A stretch of 64,000 nt of DNA from Podocnemis expansa. Lineage: Eukaryota; Chordata; Testudines; Podocnemididae. A program made the position numbers and the translations under genes. The notes under the pieces are model-generated. The model had not been told where the DNA came from and searched no databases. It saw only the letters and a list, made by a program, of their open reading frames with translations. Within the stretch, counting starts at the first letter, position 1. The number at the start of each line of letters is the position of its first letter. The stretch is from assembly GCA_007922195.1 (NCBI GenBank), contig ML681996.1:20479189-20543188 (forward strand). Direction: 5' to 3'. Of the stretch, positions 48,718 to 58,530 are shown one piece after another.

Positions 48718-51700
48718 CTGCTTGCTGTACTTGCCGCTGGCCTGACAGCTGTACTCGGAGCAGTGGTCCGATCCGATGGAGATGTTGTCTCCCGCCCCCA
48801 CGAAAGTGTTGGCCGGGGGCAGTTCCTGCACGGCTTGGTGCTTTTTCCCGGCGGTGGGGGACTGCGGGTGCAGCTGGACGGTGGGCAGCGGCGAGCTGGA
48901 TTTGTAATGCCTGGCCAGGTCCGGGCTGCCCGGGCCGCCGTTGACGGAGCGGTAGCGGCCCATGGCCGGGCTGTCGGAGAGCTTCTCGTTGACGCCGTCG
49001 TAGCGCTGCCCGTTGGGCTTGGAGGCCTCGACGGTGACGATGCTGCTGTAGAGGGGCTGCTTGCCCTTCTTGCCCTTCTTGCCCTTCTTGTCCTTCTTGG
49101 CCTTGTCGTGCTGCGGCGGGGTGAAGAAGTCCTCGCGGTCCTTCTTGCCCGCCTCGTAGCCGTGCTTGCCCTTGGAGCGGCAGTAGCGCGCCAGCCCCAC
49201 GCCCAGGAGCAGCAGGACGACGCTCACGATGCCGGCCACCACCCCGACGACGATGCTGAGCCGCTGCTTGCTCAGCTCGTAGCTGGGGTCGCCCGCGATG
49301 TCCTGGCCCAGCGGCGTGTGCAGGCTGCGGGCCACCTGGCTCTCCACCAGGCTGGCGTTGGAGAGGCTCTCGTTGACGAAGACGTGCAGCAGGGCGGTGC
49401 TGGCCTGCGGCGGCTGGCCGCTGTCGTTCACCTGCACGACGAGGCGGTGCAGGCCGTGGTGCTTGGGCGCCAGCTTGCCCACCAGCGACACCACGCCGCT
49501 GGCCGGGTCGATCTCGAAGAGGCGGAAGGGGTTGCCGCCCACGATGCTGTAGTTGAGCTCGGCGTTGTGGCCCGCGTCGGCGTCGCTGGCCAGCACGGTG
49601 GCCACGACGGTGCGCAGCCCGCTGCCCGGGGGCAGCACGGTGTAGGAGCTGTTGCTGGGGAAGGCGACGGCGGGCGCGTTGTCGTTCTCGTCCATGACGA
49701 AGAGCGACACGGTGGCGGTGGCCGAGCGGGCCGGCTCGCCGCCGTCCACCGCCTTGACCCTGAAGGTGTAGCTGCTCTGCTGCTCGCGGTCGAAGGAGAC
49801 GCTGGAGTAGATGGTGCCCGTGTCGTTCTCGATGGAGAAGGCGCCGGCCGTCGGGTCCCGCTCGCCCGCCTGGATGGAGAGGCTGAGCTCGGCGTTGCGC
49901 CCCTTGTCGGCGTCCATCACCGTCACCATGCCCACCGGGCTGTTGGGCTGCAGGTTCTCCTTCACGTAGAAGGTGAACACGTCCTGCATGAAGCGCGGCT
50001 CGTTGTCGTTGCGGTCGGCCACCCGCACCACCACCCGCGTGGAGCCCTGCAGCGCCGGCACCCCCTTGTCCCGGGCGGTCACCTGGAACTCGTAGGTGTC
50101 GCGCTGCTCGCGGTCCAGCACGGCCCGCACCAGCACGGCCCCGGAGTCCGGGTCGATGCTGAAGGGCGGCTCGGGCGAGAGCCCCGACGGCTCCAGCGAG
50201 TAGCTGAGCTCGGCGTTGCGGCCGCTGTCGGCGTCCGTGGCCGCCACCGTGGCCACCCGCTCGCCCGGCGCGTTGTTCTCGGGGAAGGAGAGCTCGAGCA
50301 CGGGCTGGCCGAAGACGGGCGGGTTGTCGTTGGCGTCGGCCACCCGCACCAGCAGCGAGTTGTTGCTCGACAGGCTGGGGCTGCCCGAGTCGACGGCCAC
50401 GATGACCACGTTGTAGTCGCGCACGGCCTCGTAGTCGAGCGGCGCCGAGGTGTGCAGGAAATACTTGCGCTTGTTCTGCGGCTCGCCCTCGGCCTCGCTG
50501 GCCGGCTTGAGCTGGAAGGGCACGTCCCCCACCACGGTGCAGGTCACCACGCCGTTCTCGCCCTGGTCGCGGTCCGACACCTGCACCAGCGCCACCGGCG
50601 TGTCCACCAGCACGTCCTCGGCCACGCTGGCCACGCCGTCGCGCAGCGGGATGCGGCCGATCTTGCGGATGTCGATGGCGGGCACGTTGTCGTTCTCGTC
50701 GCGGATGTTGAGCAGCACCGTGGCCTTGTCGCTCTTGGGCGGCTGGCCGCGGTCGCGGGCCATGACGCTGAAGCGCAGCTGGTTCACCTCCTCGCGGTCG
50801 ATGCGGTGCAGGACGCTGAGCCAGCCCGAGCTCTCGTCCAGCCGCAGCAGGCGCCGCACCGACTCGGTGGCCGCCCCGAAGACGTACTCGATCTGCCCGT
50901 TCACGCCGGCGTCCAGGTCGGCGGCCCGCAGCTGCAGGATGGGCGTGCCGGGGCTGCTGTTCTCCGCCAGGTCGGCCTCGTAGAGGCTCTTCTCGAAGCG
51001 GGGGCTGTTGTCGTTCACGTCGGTGATCAGCACCCGCAGCAGGGCCTGCGAGGAGCGGGGGGGCTCGCCGCCGTCGCGCACCCGCAGGCTCAGCTCGTAG
51101 GAGTCCCGCTGCTCGCGGTCCAGCGCGCCCTTGACGATCAGCTGCGGCTGCTTCTCGCCGTCGGGGGTGTCGGCCACCTGCAGCTCGAAGACGCTGCTGC
51201 TGCCGCTGCCGCGGGCCGCCCCGTCGGCCTCCGGCCTCCGCTTGCCGCCGCCGGGGTAGAGGGCGCCCTCCCCCGCCGCCGCCGCCGCCGCCGAGCCCCC
51301 GCGCCTCGCCCCGTCCCCGCCGGGCTCCTGCAGCAGCTCGTAGCGCTCGATGCCGTTGCGGCCGAAGTCCCGGTCGGTGGCGGTGGGCAGCAGGTAGAGG
51401 GTGCCCACGGGCCGGTTCTCCTCCACCGTCAGCGTGAGCACGGGCGACGGGAAGGTGGGGGTGTTGTCATTGATGTCCAGGATGACCACCCGGCCCTCGA
51501 AGAGGTCCACCCAGCTCTGCGACGGCCCGATGACCGACACCTCGAAGTCCAGGAAACACTCGTTCTCGTCGAAGATCATCTGGCACTGCGGCAGCTTCTC
51601 GCGGTCGATGCGCCGCTCCGTGGTGCTCAGCTCGCCGGTCATGTTGTCGATCTTCAGGTAGTCGGAGCCCGATTCCAGGCTGAACGTGACCTCTCCCGAG

Positions 51701-51891
51701 CCCGTCACGATGCCCAGGTCCGAAGCCACGTTGCCGATGCGGATGTCGGCGGGTCCCTCCTCGGCCAGCCGGTACCGCAGCAGCTGCTTGGCCGCCGCCA
51801 GGCTGAGCCAGAGCGGAGGAGGCAGGAGGAGGAGGAAGCAGCAGCAGCCGCAGCCAGGCAGCGAGCCGAGGAGAGTCCGCATCTTCCTCAT
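48718..51891 (-). CDS. PCDH7: Protocadherin-7, large first coding exon (1058 codons)
   Basis: Single-pass cell-surface adhesion molecule of the delta-1 protocadherin class, which mediates calcium-dependent homophilic contact. The translation shows a signal peptide (residues 1 to about 34, Leu/Cys-rich, ending near LAAA/KQLLRY) and seven cadherin repeats. Six calcium-linker motifs are clear: DINDNTP 139-145, DVNDNSP 291-297, DENDNVP 398-404, DANDNPP 519-525, DRNDNEP 626-632 and DENDNAP 734-740. The seventh repeat runs to about 847, and a membrane span covers about 877-899. The tail has a Lys-rich tract (931-945) and the delta-class conserved motifs, including SPDLARHYKSSSPLPTVQL (989-1007) and DNISIGSDHCSEYSC (1035-1049). 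Cadherin repeat 2 carries a low-complexity insert (about 190-231) with six Ala. The first ATG has A at -3; a second in-frame ATG is at codon 4. The exon ends in phase 0 after KYSKQ at CAG|GTAAGG. Identification rests on near-identity to remembered PCDH7 sequence over long stretches. The PP1-binding RVTF motif of longer isoforms lies in a later exon outside the window. Confidence 0.96.
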
Positions 51892-54160
51892 CTTCCCCCC
51901 GCCAAATCCCCCTCCTCTCTGCCGGCGCCTCTCCCCACCAGGCAGCGGAAAGGCGAGCGCTCCTCAAATCCTCCCTCCTTCGCCTGCAAACTTAGCGGCT
52001 CATGGCTGGGGCGAGCGCCGCTCCAAACCCTGCTCCCCTTCCTCCCGCTTGCAAGCCGCTGCCAGTTGGCGGGACGCTGTATTTGGCTTTTTAAAGATTC
52101 AGCGCGGCAGACAGGACGGGATTTTCCTCCTCCTCCTCTTCCTCCTCCTCCTCCTCCTCCTCGCTGGTTTTACTGTAATCACTTTGCAAGGTTTGCAAGA
52201 AAAGCAGGAGCAGCACGGGGCTGTTGGAGGCTCCCCCCCACACACACACTTCCCAGGTCGCCTGCTTTGCTCCTGGAGTTTAGTCCAATTCGCTCCCTTC
52301 TCCCTCCGTCTCTCTCTCTGCCCTTTACCACTCAGGCATCAGCTCTTTTCTTGCTCCACTCGGCACGCACACGAGGAGGGGGAAAAAAAAAATGTGAATC
52401 GCTTCATTCAAAGGGCTTGTGTCCGGAAAACTCCCAATCCTTTCAGCAATGGGCGGAGAAGGCGATTCACTAATTGCTTAAAAATGCAAGAAAAAAGAGC
52501 AAAAGACAGGAAAAATCCCAATAATAGCGAGGAGCTGGGCGAGAATCTCTCGTTTCACGGAGCAGTCCACAGACAATCCTCTCCTGTTAGCAGCAAAGCG
52601 CCCAAATCCATCTTCCCAGATCGCCTAAACTGTTCAGTCCTTTCTCGGTGGCGGATTTTTTTTTTTTTTAACAACTCTGCGCAAGGTCATTAGTCACAGA
52701 GCAACGATGCAAAAGCTGCGGAAGCCGCTTGCCCCCAGTCTCCAAAGCTGGAGCGATACACGCCCCCGGCACGGTCCCAAGTTTGTGTTTGCAGCCGCAG
52801 TTTGTGTGGGAGCCTTACCTGCATCCGCACTGCATGGTCTGGCAAGCCGGAGCCGCAGCACCGGGAGAGCGAGTCGCAAGCGAGATTGCAGCCGGTGCCT
52901 CTCCGTCCCAACGCAGCTCCCCGGGGCTCCGCTTGAGCCTCTCGGTGCAAAGGTCGGCACCCCGGCTGCGTGTCCCCCGGCGATTATTGCTCCCTCCTTA
53001 ATATTCCCGGAGCGGAACAAGCCGGAGCCGGCTCCCCACGTGAATTGGCACAGTCTCACTTGCGGCGAGGCCAGGCATGCTCGCTCTTTGCAAGGAAAAG
53101 CAGGGCGGGCGATCGTTTCCTCCCCGGCAGCTGGGCAGCCCCGCTCCTGCCTCTCGGGCAAGTGCGGCGGGGGCTCTCAAAGCGCGAATGGCCGCTTCCC
53201 GCTCGGCGAAAGGCCGGGAAAAGCAGCAAAGCGGCAAGTTTGCCCAAAGTGGCGGGAGCCGCCGGAGCCTCTCGCCTGGCGCTGCAGCAGCAGCCGCCTG
53301 CGCCGCACACGCCGGGGGAGGGCGGGAGGGAGGGAGCAGGACGAGCCCGGCGCCTCTCTCCAGCCAGCCCGCCGTGCCCCTGCCCCTGCCCGGCCGAGGA
53401 GCGCCCCCCAAAGCCCGGCCCGGCCCCGGCCCCGGCCCCACGCCAGCGATCGCCTCCCGTTGGACTCCTCCCGGGCGGCAAAGCCCGCTCTCCCGGCCCG
53501 TGTCCAGCTGCCGCCGCCCGCCCCGGCGCTTGGGGGAAGCCTGTTGGGGAGGCAAAGGGGGGCTGCCTGAGCGACTTTCGCCTCTTTCTGCCCCGGGCTG
53601 CGGCTTTCAGCCTCTTTCGCTGGGCTGAATGCACATTTGCAACGGCGCCTCTGTGTTTCCTGGGAAAAAATGGACCCTCCGAGCCAGTGTGTGTGGGCAG
53701 CGGGGGAGGGCTGAGGAGAAGTCACAGGTTTATTTCCCCGCACAAACACGCTTGGCCAGCGAGGGCTCGCATGCGGCGGCGCCTAGCCGGCTAAGTCCGA
53801 AATAAACTTTACACCTGGCCACAACTTTGCTTATTCTACTTCACTTTCTGTTTCCTTTCACTCCGGGCCGCTCCCGCACCGGGGCATCGGGCGGCTCCCC
53901 TTGCGCACCCCGCAGGGCCAGGCTGGGGGTCAAACCGCAGCGGGTTTTATTGTCAGGTGGAAACACGCAGGAGAAGATGCCCCGGGGCCGATCTTTGCAC
54001 GGGTGACACGTTCCTGCTAAAGCGGCCGGATGGGCGCGGGTGATTCAGCCCCGAGCGGGGTGAGGCTGAGCCCGCTGTGTGTTTGCCCCCCTCCCGGTGC
54101 CCCGGTCCCCGGCTGCCGAGGACGCCGCCGCTCTCCCCGGCCGGCCGGGCCCGGGACTCC
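51892..54160 (-). promoter_or_regulatory. PCDH7: PCDH7 5' UTR and proximal promoter region (limits unknown)
   Basis: GC-rich sequence lies directly upstream of the start codon, which sits in the context GGGGGGAAG-ATG. It includes a pyrimidine-rich patch on the plus strand with repeated TCC units near 52127-52163 and an A run near 52383. The transcription start cannot be placed from sequence. The right-hand limit given assumes use of the TATA-like site at 54186-54192. Many open frames cross this block on both strands only because stop codons are rare in GC-rich DNA. Confidence 0.4.
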
Positions 54161-54185
54161 TCCTCCTCCTCCGCCCGCCGCTCCG

Positions 54186-54192
54186 CTTTATA
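54186..54192 (-). promoter_or_regulatory. TATA-like box (TATAAAG) upstream of PCDH7
   Basis: The minus strand reads GATATAAAGCGG here, inside the CpG island and 2.3 kb upstream of the start codon. It is a plausible core promoter element for PCDH7, but CpG-island promoters often lack TATA boxes, so this may be chance. Confidence 0.22.
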
Positions 54193-56032
54193 TCTGCAGC
54201 ATCAGCCCGAGCCCGGCTTGGCGCAGGCTCAGTGCTCACCGCCGCAGTCCCGGCCGCAGGAGGGGGCTCGGGGAGCGCCTCCCCTCCTCGGGGGTGAGGG
54301 GGGATTAGCACCAAAGCCCCCTCCTGGCCGCCCAGCAGCTCGAGTGCCCGAAATCCCGGCCCGGCCGCGTGGGAACCGTGTCCACACCGAGATCGGCCGG
54401 GCACGGGCCATTAGCGCTCCCGATCCCGCGTGTTTCCTCCCCTCCGCACGGCGCCTTGGGTCCCCCCCGTCCCGTCCCGCCGGTGTTTTGCGGGGAGCCT
54501 GCGTGCCAAAGGGGGGTCTGCTGCCCCTGTCTGTGATCACATGCAGCCCCCCGTGTCTGCACATGCCCGGTCTGTGCCCGTGCGGTGCGGTCCCGCCGTC
54601 CTTCACACCGGAGCAGAGGTAAAGCCCCCCCCCCCCCCGGCCGGGGGCCCCGACGTGCTCTGCATGGTGGCAGGGCAGCGCTGCCTGTGGGCTGGGGGCG
54701 GGAGGGGGCAGGTTGTCTGCGGTGTCGGTGTGTTGGGGGGGGATCGGAGCCCCTCGCCTGCCCCCCACCTCTGCGGCCCCCCGACTCCACTCGCCGCCTC
54801 CCAGCGCGCCCCACTGCGGCTCTTCGGGGCGGGGATGTGCCCGGAGGGGAGCCCGAGGGAGCCGAGCGAAAGCTCGCCCAGGTGACAGGCTGCAAGTCAG
54901 AAATCAGCCCCGGGAAACGAGAGCGGGTGGCTTTAAAGGCGACATCTGAGCGGACGGGCGAGCTGGCAGCTGGCGGGGGGGACTAGTGTCCTTTTGACAT
55001 TTCCAGCCTTTCTCGTGCACGGGAAATCCTTTTCAAGCCAGCCCTGGGCTTTTCTCCCCTCTCTGCCGCAGCTCTAGGGTTCCCTCTCCGGGAGGCTGCG
55101 GAGCTGGTATCTGTTGATTGGGGGAGTCACAGTCCTTTGTTAAAAATGCAGATGTGATGAATCGTTGGCTTATTTTAATCTCTCGCTGGAGCCTGATTTC
55201 CATCTTTCGTGCCTCCCAACTCTCGGCTGGAGCTGGCTATTTTCCACCCTCTCCCCCCACCGCAATTTGTGTTTGCAGTTTTGGAATGTCGCTCGGTGGC
55301 TCAAACTGGAAAATAGCATTTAGGAGCCGCAATGGAGTCCAATCTCGCAGAAAAGAGTGACCAAAGGGGGTATGGCAGTGGGGCTCAGGAAATAAACTAG
55401 GTCCCGAAGGCAGACTCTCAGGTGGGCTTTCACTGAAAGGAGGTGGCATTTTCACAATAACATCAGGAAAAGGTTAAATACAGTAAACATGATAGCCAAT
55501 TCTAGGGAAAAAATATAAAGCAGTTAAAGCAATTTGACGGGAACGGAGAAACTGACTCAAGAACTCCACCAAGGGACAAACAGCTGAAATGACACCCCAA
55601 CAGCACCAAATCTGTGATGACCTTTCATCTTTTAAAAGTGTTTTGCTGATTTTGTGCCTTTGCCTCCTGAGCTCCCACCGCCCACTCCTCCTTCCCAAGA
55701 TTGCTAAAGTGAATGTTGTGGGAACATGCTTGGGCTGGGTTGGCTGGAACAAATGCTGACGCTTGCCAATGTCTTTCACAGCCCTGAAAGCATGTTTGCA
55801 GTATAGTAACATGTAATAGCCTGAAGTGATTAAATTATTCATTGCAGTAACAGCCTTTGTGGTGAACATTAGAACTTAAGAATTTAAATAAGAAAACCAC
55901 AGATTTCCTTTTAAACAGCTAGTAATTGCTTGCTTTCCTGATTATTTAATTGGGCACTAGCCAAAGCTAAACCAGTTTGTTTAAATCAGTCAGGTCTCTG
56001 CCTTTGTTTCTTCTATGCACCAAAGACTAAGG

Positions 56033-56034
<2 letters not shown>

Positions 56035-56074
<40 letters not shown>
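56035..56074 (+). repeat. (TA)n microsatellite
   Basis: About 20 TA units in upstream flanking DNA. Confidence 0.95.
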
Positions 56075-56076
<2 letters not shown>

Positions 56077-57350
56077 CAGAACACTAATCGTTGTCTGTTC
56101 GCAGCAGGGAATGGGTAGCTGTAGTTAAACCCTGTACGTGTTTAATTAAAACTTTACATCCCTAGGACAAAATCTGAACTTGTCTCATTAAAAGGAATAA
56201 AAAATGATTTTCATCCAGGGATGATCCCATTGCCCTTTCTGAATTTCAGATTTATAGAGGTTGCTTTGAGATGTAGAGTAGCATTTAGCAAAAGGTGGTT
56301 TCCCAATCTGTTTGTTAGCAAGACTTCCATGGTTCATATGATTATTCTTTACAAAGCCTAGTGGTTTGGCATGAAGATAATTTAAAAAAATATTTTTCTA
56401 TTATAGTACCAGTTTTAAAATGTCATCCACAAATAGACACTGAAATTTACCCATTGTTTGAAAAATAGCACTCTAATTTGTTTAAAGGCTGCAAAAATTT
56501 ACAGATATATTTTCTTTAAGATCTTAAAACCATTTATTTTGTTCAAACGTAAGTGCATTTACATAGCGGCCCATATTTTGCCTCAATTTACACTCATATG
56601 CAACCTATTCACTTCACTAGAATTGCATTGACTGAATTTTGCCCATAATTTTATATTTTCATTTGAATTAAACTGTTTTCCATTCCTGGAAATCTAAAAT
56701 ACCTTATAGGAAAAGGGCACTGAAGAGGACAAGTTAGACTGATGTAAAGCTATAAGTGTCTCCATGGCAAAACAGGAAGACATTTCAGAAATATTTGTAC
56801 CCTATGTATTAAATAGATAGTAAGAACATTTCAAGGAGATAGATCCGATAGGATTTAAAAAAAAAAATACCAGAGACTAAGATGTAATTTTGGAGAAACA
56901 GGAAAAAAATGTGTGTGTATATATATGTGTGTGTCTGTATGCATATATATATTAATACCAGTACCACAGGAGTACTTTATAGTGTTGCAGCCATTTTTAG
57001 AAAGAATTTAGATAATATATGTCTTTTATTAATATAATCTGTCAAATATTGTTATGATAGTGATCATATCAGTAACAGATTAATATTAAAGCTTTAAAAT
57101 TACTTGATCATGTTATAAATGATTTGCATGGTATTCACAGCAGTCCAAGAAGTTTCCTTCCTTGTAAGGAGAAATATTGTTATGTTTTACATTATATATC
57201 TATATCTATATCTATATATATTTTAAATGTGGATTTTCACCAGAACCATTAACCATCTTTACTAGCACTTTTTTTTTGTAGGTGACAGAAATGTATATCA
57301 GCATCCTAAACATATTTGACTAAAAGAACAGCTGAGCACACAGGATTGTT

Positions 57351-57387
57351 GGGGGGGGGGTTATTTGTTTGTTTGTTTGTTTGTTTT
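57351..57387 (+). repeat. G homopolymer followed by (TTTG)n
   Basis: A run of ten G (57351-57360) is followed by TTA and about six TTTG units. Confidence 0.9.
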
Positions 57388-57836
57388 CCCAAAGTCATGG
57401 AAGAAAAATTAAAGCACTCTGATTATTTTCTTTTCCTGTCTCAAAATCCAGGATTCTCTACACATAACAATGCTTTTGTCCATAACAAGACAAATAATTG
57501 TATAACATACTATACTTGTTGACGTATCAAAACCAAATGCATTTTAAATGTTTCACTTTACGTTTTTCACTTGCTCATTGTGGCTTAGTTTATGTTCCCC
57601 TAAAAATTATGCCAAATACAAAAGGTATACTTTGGAGCAAATATTGCTTACCTTACACATACATATGATTCCATTCAATCCAGTGTGATGTCTTGTGGTG
57701 AGCAAGGTGTGTAGAATTTGTTTGAAGGGAGAGGTAACTGGGGTGATTGGGGGATTATAGGCAATATTTTGAAGTTTTCTGCCTGAGGCCATACCACCAT
57801 ACCACTAATGTCTGAAAGCATTAAGATGATGGTCAC

Positions 57837-58308
57837 GCTGGTTTGCAACCTTTTCAGTAACACGGCACACTTCAATGAGACAAACAAATCCATCGCACAT
57901 CCATATTTTCAGCTGAATTCATTGCTCATAAATGGCGCATTGACCTACACTATGGTCTTAGTAGAGAGGTTACGATCTTACTAGAGAGGTTTGCAACATA
58001 GTATGTACAAGCTAACGAAAGATGAAGTGCATTAATGTTTCAAATCCACGGTAAAAAAATACACATCATCTCAGTTTTGCCCTTTGACCATCTGTGTTTA
58101 GAATGGTCATGTTTTAGAATCGAAAGGCCAATGCCTCAGTTTTAATTTGAAGATTAATTTTTATGAGTTTTATGAGTTATAATTTCAGTTGTCTACAATT
58201 TTGTTTGAGATAAAACAATGTTTGTTTTACATTGCTTTTCATTGCCTTTCTACAAAATTTCTTGGCACACTTGGGCAGTTCTCATGACACACTGCTTGAA
58301 AACCACTG
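57837..58308. mobile_element. Charlie-like hAT remnant
   Basis: The left end contains CTGGTTTGCAACCTTTTCAG then CACGGCACACT. The right end in reverse complement is CAGTGGTTTTCAAGCAGTG, then TGTCATGAG and later GTGTGCC. These match the CAGTGGTTCTCAACC...GGCGGCACAC ends of Charlie-type hAT elements. No clear target duplication and no transposase frame. Confidence 0.55.
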
Positions 58309-58364
58309 GTGTAAAGTAGCGATAATAATGCCTAGAAATTAGACATTACTGTCAAAAAGTAGGT

Positions 58365-58530
58365 CACAAAGCATTTTACAAACAAGTTAAGGATTATGAT
58401 CCCCATGAGACAGAAAGAGGTGCAGTGACTAGTCCAAGGTCACCCAGCAAGCCTGAGTCAAAGGAGGAAATAAAACTCAGATCTTCTGAGTATGACTCCA
58501 CAGTTCTATCTGACAGGCAACATTGTCTTC
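58365..58530 (+). mobile_element. MIR-like SINE remnant
   Basis: CCCCATGAGACAGAAAGAGG, TGCAGTGACTAGTCCAAGG and TCACCCAGCAAGCCTGAGTC are followed by ACTCAGATCTTCTGAGTATG. They match the MIR core (GAGGTGCAGTGACTTGCCCA-type, AGGTCACACAG). Diverged and without flanking duplications. Confidence 0.65.

Larger units (their letters stand above)
48700..55100. promoter_or_regulatory. PCDH7: CpG island spanning PCDH7 exon 1, 5' UTR and promoter region
   Basis: About 6.4 kb of strongly GC- and CpG-rich sequence stands out sharply from AT-rich flanks. It covers the coding exon, whose third codon positions are nearly all G or C, and continues about 3.2 kb upstream of the start codon. Such islands are typical of developmental and neural genes. 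Homopolymers occur inside it, for example a C run near 54626-54638. Confidence 0.8.
55110..57836. other. Upstream intergenic DNA, nothing recognised beyond microsatellites
   Basis: Composition drops to AT-rich immediately after the CpG island. A TA array, an ATCTAT-rich stretch (57190-57222) and a TTTG array are present, but no exon or repeat family was recognised. Confidence 0.5.

Noticed and set aside
51467..51967. 166-codon minus-strand ORF overlapping the PCDH7 start
   Set aside because: Alternative frame of the PCDH7 5' coding end with low-complexity translation. The cadherin frame is the real one.
48556..52473. 1305-codon plus-strand ORF rich in His, Val, Gly, Arg and Ala
   Set aside because: It is the antisense shadow of PCDH7 exon 1, created by high GC third positions. 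It has no domain and its composition is that of reversed cadherin codons.
52690..54900. Many overlapping 80-290-codon ORFs on both strands upstream of PCDH7
   Set aside because: All lie in the CpG island where stops are rare. Compositions are Pro/Arg/Ala/Gly-rich and mutually overlapping, with no domain or consistent splice signals.
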